Assembly: GCA_041391125.1 (NCBI GenBank)
Contig: JAWKON010000018.1
Location: 1 to 64,000 of the forward strand
Reading direction: 5' to 3'
Source of the DNA: JACKBC01 sp041391125
Lineage (GTDB): Bacteria; Chloroflexota; Anaerolineae; Caldilineales; Caldilineaceae
DNA length: 64,000 bases
Numbering within the stretch: the stretch's first letter is position 1; every line of letters starts with the position of its first letter. A program made the translations under genes and the position numbers. Shown piece after piece: positions 24,605 to 32,391 of the stretch. The notes under the pieces are model-generated. The model saw only the letters and a list, made by a program, of their open reading frames with translations. It was not told the DNA's origin and made no database searches.

Positions 24605-25557
24605 ATCAAAACGAACAGACCATTGCGGCGGCGCAGCAGGCTGTAGCTGATGCGCCGCAGGATGACAAACTTTATGTTGAATTGGGCATGGCCTATTTTG
24701 ACGCGGGCCGGCTGGAGGAAGCCGCGGCGGCCTTTCAGCAGGCGCTGGAATTGAACCCGCAGTCGGCCCCGGCCTACAATGGGATCGGGCGCGTGCGCTA
24801 TCACACCGGACCGCCGGCAGCCGCCATTGCGGCCTATGCCGAGGCCATTCGCCTGGACCCGCATTATATCGCGCCGGTCTTTGGGTTGGGCATCCTTTAT
24901 TCAGCCCGGCTTGGCCAATATGAAAAGGCGGTTGCCGCATTTGAGGCGGGTCTGCACCACAATCCAGAGGACGCCTTCTTGACGGCCACACTGGGCAGCA
25001 CCTATGCGCGCATGGGGCGGTTTGACGAAGCGTTGGCCGCCTTGCAACAGGCGCAGAACCTAGACCCCGCCAGCGCCTATGTGCAAGACTGGCTAGCCAT
25101 CCTTTACATGCATGATAAACGTTATGACGAAGCCGTCACGGCCTGCCAGCGCGAAATCGAGCTGGCGGATGCGCATTCGCCCCATCGCCTGTTGGGGTTA
25201 ATCTACGCGCATCGGGGTGAAACAGCAGCAGCCATTGCCGAATTGGAGCAAGCGATTGCCCTTAAAGCAGAGGACTACGAGGCGCGGGCGGCCCTAGGTA
25301 AATTATATCTTGACGCCGGTCGCCACCAGGAGGCAAATGAGGCGCTTGCGCTAGCCCAGGCACACGCCGAGGCGGATCATGCCGAATATGGGTTGGCGTG
25401 CGTGGCGGCAGTAAGCGGCGATGTAGAACGCGCGTTGGTGCTGCTGGAAACCGCGTTAGCGAAAGGATTGATTCAGTTGGGCTGGGTGCGCATTGATCCA
25501 GAGTTCGCATTTATGCAGGACAACCCGCGTTTTCAGGAGTTGATAATAGAACGATAA
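24601..25557 (+). CDS. Tetratricopeptide repeat protein
   Basis: A 318-residue protein made almost wholly of TPR units of about 34 residues. Typical positions are visible: LYVELGMAYFDAGRLEEAAAAFQQALELNP, SAPAYNGIG, AIAAYAEAIRLDPHYIAP, FLTATLGSTYARMGRFDEALAAL and LGLIYAHRGETAAAIAELEQA. There is no signal peptide or membrane helix, so it is probably a cytoplasmic scaffold. ATG 24601 overlaps the stop of the ABC gene (ATGA) and has CAGGAG 8 nt upstream, so it belongs to the exporter operon. A role in exporter assembly or regulation is only inference. Confidence 0.9.
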   Translation: MNQNEQTIAAAQQAVADAPQDDKLYVELGMAYFDAGRLEEAAAAFQQALELNPQSAPAYNGIGRVRYHTGPPAAAIAAYAEAIRLDPHYIAPVFGLGILYSARLGQYEKAVAAFEAGLHHNPEDAFLTATLGSTYARMGRFDEALAALQQAQNLDPASAYVQDWLAILYMHDKRYDEAVTACQREIELADAHSPHRLLGLIYAHRGETAAAIAELEQAIALKAEDYEARAALGKLYLDAGRHQEANEALALAQAHAEADHAEYGLACVAAVSGDVERALVLLETALAKGLIQLGWVRIDPEFAFMQDNPRFQELIIER

Positions 25558-25977
25558 AAGTAAGTTGGCTCTACCGGTTATCATGTGGTTGACAAGGGAG
25601 GTGCGCCCGCGTAGGTCACTCTTGCAGAGTGACGGACCCGGTCTACCGACGGATGTCACTCTGCAAGAGTGACCTACGAATGTCAACCACGTGGAATCCA
25701 GAAGAGCCAGTAAGTTTTGTACGCGGATAAACGCTGATTTTCGCAGATTTAACCGTCAAAATGTATCTTCTCAATGAATAGCGGCGTGTAGACCCGTTTG
25801 GTTTCGATACGGCCACAAACTGCCGTGGCCTACTCAACCGGCACTAGCTTCACCCCTGAATATTGAGCAAGTACATCAAAATGGCCAAAAATCCGTGTAA
25901 ATCCGCGTTAGCGAAGCGGCATCTGCGTACAAAAATCTTCTCTTTGACAGCCTCCTAGAGGCAGAGGAAAATCTGTG
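25558..25977. repeat. Repeat-filled gap: GTAGGTCACTCT palindrome and a longer palindrome
   Basis: 25577-25694: outer arms ATCATGTGGTTGACAA and TGTCAACCACGTGG enclose an inner pair GTAGGTCACTCTTGCAGAG (25611) and its complement ending at 25677, itself self-complementary. The same inner word recurs at 63736. 25714-25937: outer arms TTTGTACGCGGATAAACGC and GCATCTGCGTACAAAA enclose, at about 25787-25845, the TATCGAAACC/GGCCGTATCG-type module also seen at 9211 and 39470. No gene is visible. The ribosome-binding site of the next ABC gene is at its end. Confidence 0.8.
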
Positions 25978-27783
25978 ATGACAATCAACACCATATCGGC
26001 GCCAACCCCTGGCCAGCCGCATGGCTATGCCCATCTGTTGCGCCATTATCTGCGTCCCCACTGGGCGCCCATGCTGCTGCTGGCGCTGCTGCTTTTTGGC
26101 GACATCGGGCTGCAACTGTGGACGCCGCAAATTGTGCGCACCTTTATTGACGCGGCCACGGCGGGCGGCGCGCTGGGGCAACTGCTGGGGCTGGCGGCGG
26201 CCGCCCTGGGCGTAACCCTGGTGCAGCAGGGGCTGGCCGTGGCGGCGGCCTTTCTGGGTGACAGTGTGGGCTGGCGCGCCACCAACCAGCTGCGCACCGA
26301 TCTCTTTGCGCACTGCCTGGGGCTGGATCTGCGCTTTCAGCAGCGCCACACGCCCGGCGCCATGATCGAACGCATCGACAGCGATGTGGGCGTGCTCAGC
26401 AACTTTCTCTCTCGGTTTTTTCTGCTGGTGGTCGGCAACCTGCTGCTGTTGCTGGGCGTATTGGCGCTGCTCTATCGCGAAGATTGGCGGCTGGGGCTGC
26501 TCTTTACGCTCTTTGCTGGGCTGGCCATCTATGCCATCCGCTTTGTGGAGGGCAAGGCCGCGCCCTATTGGGAAAGCGCCTTTGGGGCCAGCGCGGAACT
26601 CTATGGCTTTATGGAAGAGCGGCTTTCCGGGCTGGACGACCTGCGCGCTAAATGGGGCCGTACCGGCCATGCGGCGCAGTTTTACCAGATCCAGCGCCGC
26701 TTTTTTCACAATGGGCGCAGCGCCTTTATGTCGGGCTATATCATCGGCAGCGTGCTGGAGGTGGTGTTGAATGCCGGCACGCTGGGGGCGCTGGCGCTGG
26801 GCGTTTATCTTTATCAGCGCGGCGCACTCACCCTGGGCAGCGTCTATCTGATTACCCAGTACAGCCGCCTGATTATGCAACCGCTGGGCGTGCTGAGCGA
26901 GCAGGTGGACGATCTGCAAAAGGTGCGCGCCGGCCTCACTCGCATCAACGAGCTTTGGCGCACCCCACGCGCTGGCGGAAGGATCGCAGACGCTGTCTCC
27001 GCATGGCCCGCTGGCCGTGACGTTTGATCATGTCACCTTTGCCTACCAGCCATCGGCGGACGAAGCTGTCGCTGATTCATCAGCAGCCGAAACAGCCGTT
27101 CTGCAGGAGATCAGCTTTCAACTGACGCCTGGCCGCGATTGGGGCTATTGGGGCGCACCGGCTCCGGCAAGACCACCCTGACGCGCCTGCTCTTTCGCTT
27201 TTATGATCCGGGCCAGGGCGAGATTCGGCTGGCGGACATGCCGCTGCCGGCGCTCAAGCTGGCCAATTTGCGCAGCCGCATTGGGCTGGTGACGCAGGAA
27301 GTGCAGCTCTTTGACGGCACGCTGCGCGAGAATCTGGCCTTTTTCGACGACCGGATTCCCGATGACAAAATTCTGGGCGCGCTCCATGAATTGGGGCTTA
27401 CCGATTGGCTGGCGCGCTTTCCGGCGGGGTTGGACACGCGCTTGGGGGTGACCGGTCAGGGCGTTTCGGCGGGCGAGGCGCAACTGATTGCTTTTACGCG
27501 CGTCTTGCTCAAAGACGTGGGGCTGGTGATTCTGGATGAAGCCTCGTCCCGCCTGGATCCGCTCACCGAACGGCTGATCGAGACGGCCATCGACCGCCTG
27601 CTGTACAACCGCACCGGCATCATTATTGCGCACCGCTTGGCCACCGTCCAGCGCGTCGATGATATTCTGATTCTGGAGCAGGGGCGCATGCGCGAATACG
27701 GCCCGCGCAATGCCCTGGCCGCCGATCCGGCCTCCCGTTACGCCCATCTCCTAACCACCGATCTCACTGAGGTGCTCGCATGA
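25978..27783 (+). CDS. Second heterodimeric ABC exporter, first half (two frameshifts)
   Basis: Paralogue of the gene at 20757. The membrane domain reads through PHWAPMLLLALLLFGD, GWRATNQLRTDLFAH, PGAMIERIDSDVGVLSNF and FMEERLSGLDDLRAKW. Frame is lost near 26965 and again near 27135, and the ATPase domain continues with LGRTGSGKTTLTRLLFRFYD, VTQEVQLFDGTLREN, VSAGEAQ (again degenerate in place of LSGGQ), LVILDEASSRLD and IAHRLATVQ. Joined length is about 600 residues. The breaks contain no inserted repeat and each looks like a one-base change, so sequence error is likely. GAGGA lies 9 nt before ATG 25978. The stop overlaps the partner start (ATGA). Confidence 0.87.
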
Positions 27784-29853
27784 CCCAATCAACCACGCAA
27801 CCAATATCCCAAGCATCGGCAACACAACTTGAAGCACGTCATTATCGCCAACTTGCTTTCTACAAGCCGCGCAACTTTCTGCTGGCGTTGGCGGGCTGGA
27901 TTCTGTTTAGCCTGGCCCCGCTGGTTTTGGGCTATCTGAGCCAGCAGATCTTCGACAGCCTCAGCGGCGACGCGCGGACGGGCTGGAATGTGTGGACGCT
28001 GTTGGCGCTGCTGCTGGCCGCGCAGATTGCTGAACAGGCCATTGCGCTGGGCTGGCTCTATTGGCAGATCACGTGGGAGCACACCATGATGGCGCTCATG
28101 CGCAGCAACCTGTTTGCGTACATGCTGCAACTCTTTGGCCGCAGCAAACAGCCGGCGGCCATTTCATCGGGCGACGCCATCAACCGTTTCCGCGACGATC
28201 TGGAACCAACCAGCGATCTCACCAACGAATGGTATCGGCTGATCGGGCATGGCCTATATGCTGTTGTGGCTCTGGTCATCATGTGGCGCATTAACCCGCT
28301 GGTGACCGTGGCCGCCGTCGCCCCCCTCTCCGGCATTGTGATTGTGATTCACCGGCTGGGGGCGCGGCTGGCGGCGGCCTGGCAGCAACGCAGCGAAGAC
28401 AGCAGCCGCGTGACCGGCTTTATCAGCGCCATCTTCGATGCCGTGCAGGCCGTGCAGGCAGCCGGCGCCGAAGCCGCCGTGACGGGCCATTTTGACCGGC
28501 TCAACACGGCGCGCCGGCACTCGGCGTTGCGCCATACCCTCCTCAACAACATTATTCGCTCGTTCAATGTAAACATTGTCAACACTGGGCGGGCGCTGGT
28601 TTTACTATTGGCGGCGCAAGCGGTCCACGCCGGCAGCTTTACCGTGGGTGATTTTGCCCTCTTTGTGATCTATCTAGAAGCGTTTCTGGAACTGCCGCGG
28701 CGGGTGGGACGCTTGCTGGCGGCGCGCAAAACCGCCGCCGTCTCCTCAGCGCGGCTGCTGGCCATGATGCCCGATGCCGCGCCCGGTCAATTAGTGGCGC
28801 ACGGCCCCATTTATCTGGCAGATGAAGCGCCCCCGCCGCCCCCGCCCGCACCGGTTGAACCGCTGGAACTATTGACGGTCAAGGGGCTCACCTTTCAATA
28901 TCCCGAAAACGGCCGCGGCATTGCGCAGATTGACTTGCGGCTGGCACGTGGCTCGTTCACCGTCATCACCGGCCGCGTGGGCGCGGGCAAGAGTACGCTG
29001 TTGCGCGTGTTGTTGGGCCTGCTGCCGGCCGATGCGGGCGAAATCCGCTGGAACGGCGAGTTGGTGCGCGATCCGGCCACCTTTTTCATGCCGCCGCGGG
29101 CTGCATACACACCGCAGGCGCCGCGCCTCTTTTCCACCACGTTGCGCGAGAATATTTTGTTGGGAATTGATGAAGGGGAGAAAGGGGGAAAGGGGGAAGG
29201 GAGAAAGGGGGCAGGGGTGATGGTGCATTGCGTAGGGGCATGAATAGTGGCGGAGCAGACTCGTCTCGCGCAGACGGTTCGACCGCCACTATTCGTGCCC
29301 ACTCCGCCCTCTAGACCTGGCCATTTACGCCGCCGTACTCGAAAACGACATCACCCAATTAGAAGATGGCCTGGACACGATGGTCGGCCCACGCGGCGTC
29401 AAGCTCTCCGGCGGCCAGGTGCAGCGGGCGGCAGCGGCGCGCATGTTTGTACGGCAACCTGAATTGCTGGTCTTTGATGATCTTTCGAGCGCGCTGGATG
29501 TGGAGACGGAACAAAAACTCTGGGAAAGAACAGAGGGATTTACGAATTACGATTTACGATTTACGAGGGGTCACGGGGATGACAACATTCATTCTACACA
29601 AGAGTCTCACGCGGACCGACAACTGGCGATCGAACAAACCAATCGTAAATCGTACACTTGTGCTGAGAATGGCCGAAGCATCGTAAATCGTACATTCACC
29701 GCCCTTGCAATTTCGCATCGCCGCGCCGTCTTGCAACGCGCGGATCAGATTGTTGTGTTGAAGGATGGACGCGTGGAAGATGTAGGGAGGCTGGATGAAT
29801 TATTGATGCGCTGTGTGGAGATGCAGCAATTATGGCGAGGCGAAGAACAATAG
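27780..29853 (+). CDS. Second heterodimeric ABC exporter, second half, interrupted by repeat insertions
   Basis: Paralogue of the gene at 22556, with only modest similarity in the membrane domain (by eye about 30%) but high similarity in the ATPase domain. Walker A is GRVGAGKSTLL, then YTPQAPRLFSTTLRENILLGI. A repeat at 29171-29300 follows and the first frame stops at 29243. The frame shifted by +1 carries AIYAAVLENDITQLEDG, LSGGQVQRAAAARMF, LLVFDDLSSALDVETEQKLWE. A second repeat (29537-29696) stays in frame here and encodes a filler of about 50 residues before AISHRRAVLQRADQIVVLKDG and the normal C-terminus. Catalytic Glu is replaced by Asp, as in the paralogue. Confidence 0.8.
29171..29300. 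repeat. Repeat insertion 1 in the paralogous ABC gene
   Basis: A purine run of GAAGGGGAGAAAGGGGG words is followed by a palindrome with arms GGGGCATGAATAGTGGCGG (29235-29253) and CCGCCACTATTCGTGCCC (29283-29300). It sits at the codon position corresponding to 23957-24090 and shifts the frame by +1, as there. It contains an in-frame stop for the upstream part. Confidence 0.85.
29537..29696. repeat. Repeat insertion 2 in the paralogous ABC gene
   Basis: ATTTACGAATTACGATTTA on the left and TCGTAAATCGTACATTC on the right, around a core containing CACGCGGACCGACAACTGG and AACAAACCAATCGTAAATCG, which is shared with 24385-24430. It is longer than the copy in the first gene and keeps the reading frame open. 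Confidence 0.85.
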
Positions 29854-29995
29854 ATACGGATTCATAATCAGTAGATCACAACGGGAAATAATGGGGTCGG
29901 ATTCACCAATCGAGACCGACGCTTATATGGCCAACACCGTTGCTGTGTACTAAATAATAGAGCGTATTGGGGCAAGATGGGGTTAAACTCTCACT

Positions 29996-30042
29996 AAAAC
30001 AAGCCGGTCAGGTGGGTTTGATTCCCACTGTCGGTTTGTTTT
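29996..30042 (-). terminator. Terminator-like hairpin after the tRNA operon, with a T-arm-like core
   Basis: On the minus strand, right after tRNA-Met, the arms AAAACAAACCG (30042-30032) and CGGCTTGTTTT (30006-29996) pair with one G-U. An inner GTGGG/CCCAC stem carries a 7-nt loop that, read on the plus strand, is TTTGATT, very like the T arm of the neighbouring tRNA-Gly. A T-rich stretch follows. It probably terminates the tRNA transcript and may derive from a tRNA fragment. The 29854-29995 stretch shows nothing else. Confidence 0.55.
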
Positions 30043-30115
<73 letters not shown>

Positions 30116-30123
30116 GCAATCTG

Positions 30124-30194
30124 AGCGGGTAGTGGGAATCGAACCCACCTAGTCGGCTTGGAAGGCCGAAGCATTACCACTATGCTATACCCGC
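30124..30194 (-). tRNA. tRNA-Gly (TCC)
   Basis: A 71-nt cloverleaf: acceptor GCGGGTA/TACCCGC, anticodon stem TCGGC/GCCGA with loop CTTCCAA (anticodon TCC), T arm GTGGG TTCGATT CCCAC. Only 8 nt separate it from tRNA-Met, so the two are co-transcribed. CCA is not encoded. Confidence 0.93.
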
Positions 30195-30241
30195 ATTTTA
30201 TATAGCGGGCAACAATGAAGGCGTCGGCTGCTATATAAAAG

Positions 30242-30315
30242 TCGGGGAGAGAGGATTTGAACCTCCGACCCCATCGTCCCAAACGATGTGCGCTGCCGGA
30301 CTGCGCTACTCCCCG
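30242..30315 (-). tRNA. tRNA-Pro (TGG)
   Basis: A 74-nt cloverleaf: acceptor CGGGGAG/CTCCCCG, D arm with GCGC/GCGC, anticodon stem CATCG/CGATG with loop TTTGGGA (anticodon TGG), T arm GGAGG TTCAAAT CCTCT, discriminator A. It is the first gene of the three-tRNA operon, about 5 nt after the predicted transcription start. Confidence 0.93.
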
Positions 30316-30325
30316 AAGAACTTGT

Positions 30326-30354
30326 ATTATACAAAGAATGTGAGGGTTGGTCAA
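30326..30354 (-). promoter_or_regulatory. Promoter of the tRNA-Pro/Gly/Met operon
   Basis: On the minus strand TTGACC (30354-30349), a 17-nt spacer and a perfect TATAAT (30331-30326). The start would fall a few bases before tRNA-Pro at 30315. It is one of the two best promoters in the window. Confidence 0.8.
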
Positions 30355-30427
30355 AAACAGGGGTGGGAATGCTCATGGTTCAGAGATTATGCGGGGTGTG
30401 GCCTAGCCATCAATGATAGAGCAACTG

Positions 30428-30464
30428 CAAAAAAGGGCCGCGTTGCAAACGCGGCCCTTTTTTT
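30428..30464. terminator. Bidirectional intrinsic terminator
   Basis: Stem GGGCCGCGTT (30435-30444) with AACGCGGCCC (30448-30457), an A run before and a T run (30458-30464) after. On the minus strand it follows the stop of the CRP/FNR gene by 10 nt and would end that transcript. Confidence 0.9.
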
Positions 30465-30474
30465 AGCAATCGTT

Positions 30475-31251
30475 TTACCATTCCCAGATGCCCGCAGTCT
30501 CCTTGAGCAGTTCCAGATCCAGAATTGTAATGCGGCGATAGCCCAGTTCTACAATTTCCTGACGCTTAAATTCGCGCAAAATGGCGCTCACCGTTTCCCG
30601 ATAGGTGCCCAAGTGGTCGGCCAGCGCCTGGTGGCTGACGCCCTTGATGACGCCTTCTTGGTTGTTGGCCATTTCAAGTAAAAGCGCCGCCAGCCGTTCA
30701 GGCAGTTTTTTATAGGCCACATCTTCCAAGTTATTTTCAACTTGCAGCAGACGTTGTCCATATGTCTGCAACAGACCCCAGCCCAAGATGGGATATTGGG
30801 TGGTCATGGAGCGCGCTTCCGAGGCTGGAATCATCCAGATGGCTACATCTTCGGCGGCCTCGGCAAAGACGCTGGGATCACTCTGCTGGTGTAGCGCCCC
30901 TTCGCCAAAGATCGAACCCGGCTCTAAAGTGGTGATCACCAAGCGCCGCCCTTCACTATTCTTGCAGACCAAATTGACCTTGCCGCTCATGAGCACGTAC
31001 ATTTTCTCGGCCAGTTCATGCGCTGTGGCCACCACCTTGCCCCGCGTAATATGGCGGATGCGGATGGCTTTGTCAAAGGCAGGCTCTTCGCTGCGCAAAA
31101 GATTCAGCGCATGCATAACGTTATAGCCGCCGCTTTCTTCTTTTTGCGTCTGTGCACCGGTCATATAAGAATTTTGACCAATCTGCGTAATCGTATGACC
31201 GCTTGCCCGGTTACTTCCCCCCCGGCTGCTCTCAAAAATTGAATGGTTCAT
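30475..31251 (-). CDS. CRP/FNR-family transcriptional regulator
   Basis: A 258-residue regulator. A flexible N-terminal tail of about 55 residues precedes a cyclic-nucleotide-binding-type beta-roll (AFDKAIRIRHITRGKVVATA, MYVLMSGKVNLVCKN, LVITTLEPGSIFGEGALHQ). The dimerisation helix and a Crp-type winged helix-turn-helix (GVSHQALADHLGTYRETVSAILREF) follow. No Cys cluster for an Fe-S sensor is visible, so it is CRP-like rather than FNR-like; the ligand is unknown. ATG 31251 has GGAG 9 nt upstream, and ATGs at residues 30 and 46 are alternatives. A good promoter lies at 31335-31363 and a terminator at 30428-30464, so it is monocistronic. Confidence 0.93.
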   Translation of the reverse strand: MNHSIFESSRGGSNRASGHTITQIGQNSYMTGAQTQKEESGGYNVMHALNLLRSEEPAFDKAIRIRHITRGKVVATAHELAEKMYVLMSGKVNLVCKNSEGRRLVITTLEPGSIFGEGALHQQSDPSVFAEAAEDVAIWMIPASEARSMTTQYPILGWGLLQTYGQRLLQVENNLEDVAYKKLPERLAALLLEMANNQEGVIKGVSHQALADHLGTYRETVSAILREFKRQEIVELGYRRITILDLELLKETAGIWEW

Positions 31252-31334
31252 GATGGCCCGCTCCTTTCTCGTTGCCTGGCGCCTATAAGTTCAAAAACAC
31301 CGTGTGGTTCATTCTGTGCAAAATCTGTACAAAA

Positions 31335-31363
31335 ACTATACCACACTTTTGCAAGTTTGTCCA
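31335..31363 (-). promoter_or_regulatory. Predicted promoter of the CRP/FNR gene
   Basis: On the minus strand TGGACA (31363-31358), a 17-nt spacer and TATAGT (31340-31335). This predicts a 5' untranslated region of about 75 nt before ATG 31251. Confidence 0.6.
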
Positions 31364-31499
31364 GTGATTGGATATATAAAATGGACATATGCAACGTCAC
31401 AACATCATAACAGAAGCATGTTAGGATGTTATCAATATTCTATTTGACTTTTGTTAGCGTTTGATGAGAATAACGCGAGGTGAATATTAGTAATCCAGC

Positions 31500-32201
31500 T
31501 TACGCAAGCTGAATGATTTGAAGCCAACGTTGCTTCAGCGGGGCCGGTAACGGAGATTGGTGAATGCTTGGCGCCAAGTCGGATGCAGCATCCAGGTTTT
31601 GTACAGAACAGGCAAACTGTTGGCTCAGCGCTACTAAAAACTCGGTCGTGGAGGCGGAAGCTTGACGCAGGATGGCGGCCGCACTGCCCCCCGCTTGGAA
31701 GAGGGTTTTGGTTATTTGTGCAGGCACATCGTTTATATCAAAAATCTGCCGCAGTTGACTTTCGCTTACGTCCTGCAAGGCTTTAGCGAAAATAGCCACA
31801 ACGGCCGGATTTTCGGTACACGCCGCCATAATGGCCGATTGGCTAAAGCAGTAGTCGCCAGCCAAAATTGTGCTGCCCAATACGGTTTTATTGGGGTCTT
31901 CATCCGGGGTGGCGCCATCGTAGGGCATGAGCAGCCTGTGAATCGACAGCGCTACATAGAGCATTTCGATAGCGGTAGCCAAGTGGACGCGCGCCATCTG
32001 CAAAGCGGAACTATCCGGCTCATCATATCCGGCGGCGAGCACAACGCCCGCGCGCAGATAAGGCTGCGCCGCATTTACCTGCGCAAAGACCAGTTCGCGC
32101 AGCGGTGATTCCAACTCGTGCGCCATTTGCAAAAGGTTATCATAAACAAGCTGCATCTCCCGCTGCAACTCGCCGGAGAGAACCATCCACCCGTTTTTCA
32201 T
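31500..32201 (-). CDS. Degenerate polyprenyl-synthase-like protein
   Basis: A 233-residue protein resembling trans-isoprenyl diphosphate synthases in outline. It has AQPYLRAGVVLAAGY (compare the K-R-R/P segment), a helix VHLATAIEMLYVALSIHRLL where active enzymes have the first Asp-rich motif, then NKTVLGSTILAGDYCFSQSA, which matches the conserved GDYL helix. Neither DDxxD motif is present and the second half is short, so it is unlikely to be catalytic. It may be a regulatory or structural partner, as inactive subunits are known in some prenyl synthases, or a decayed enzyme. No other isoprenoid gene is adjacent. ATG 32201 is the only start. Confidence 0.55.
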   Translation of the reverse strand: MKNGWMVLSGELQREMQLVYDNLLQMAHELESPLRELVFAQVNAAQPYLRAGVVLAAGYDEPDSSALQMARVHLATAIEMLYVALSIHRLLMPYDGATPDEDPNKTVLGSTILAGDYCFSQSAIMAACTENPAVVAIFAKALQDVSESQLRQIFDINDVPAQITKTLFQAGGSAAAILRQASASTTEFLVALSQQFACSVQNLDAASDLAPSIHQSPLPAPLKQRWLQIIQLA

Positions 32202-32260
32202 AATCGACCAGCACTGTTACTTTATTATCGAGTCCCCAACTTTGAGGAGTTTTGCCTTGC

Positions 32261-32371
32261 GTGACCGGATGACAAGGTGACCGGATGACAAGGTGACCGG
32301 ATGACAAGGTGACCGGATGACAAGGTGACTGAGCCTGTCGAAGTCACCGTGTCATCCGGTCACCTTGTCAG
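32261..32371. repeat. 16-nt tandem repeat within a palindrome
   Basis: About four direct copies of GTGACCGGATGACAAG (32262-32323) are followed by the word CTGAGCCTGTCGAAG and then the complementary words GTCACCGTGTCATCCGGTCA and CCTTGTCA. The array can fold back on itself. It lies between secA and the polyprenyl-synthase-like gene. Confidence 0.85.
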
Positions 32372-32391
32372 GGTTCTGTATGAAACGCGGC

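Noticed and set aside
29886..30042. A tmRNA gene suggested by the T-arm-like hairpin
   Set aside because: No matching acceptor 5' strand, no tag reading frame ending in Ala-Ala and no pseudoknots are visible; a terminator reading is simpler.
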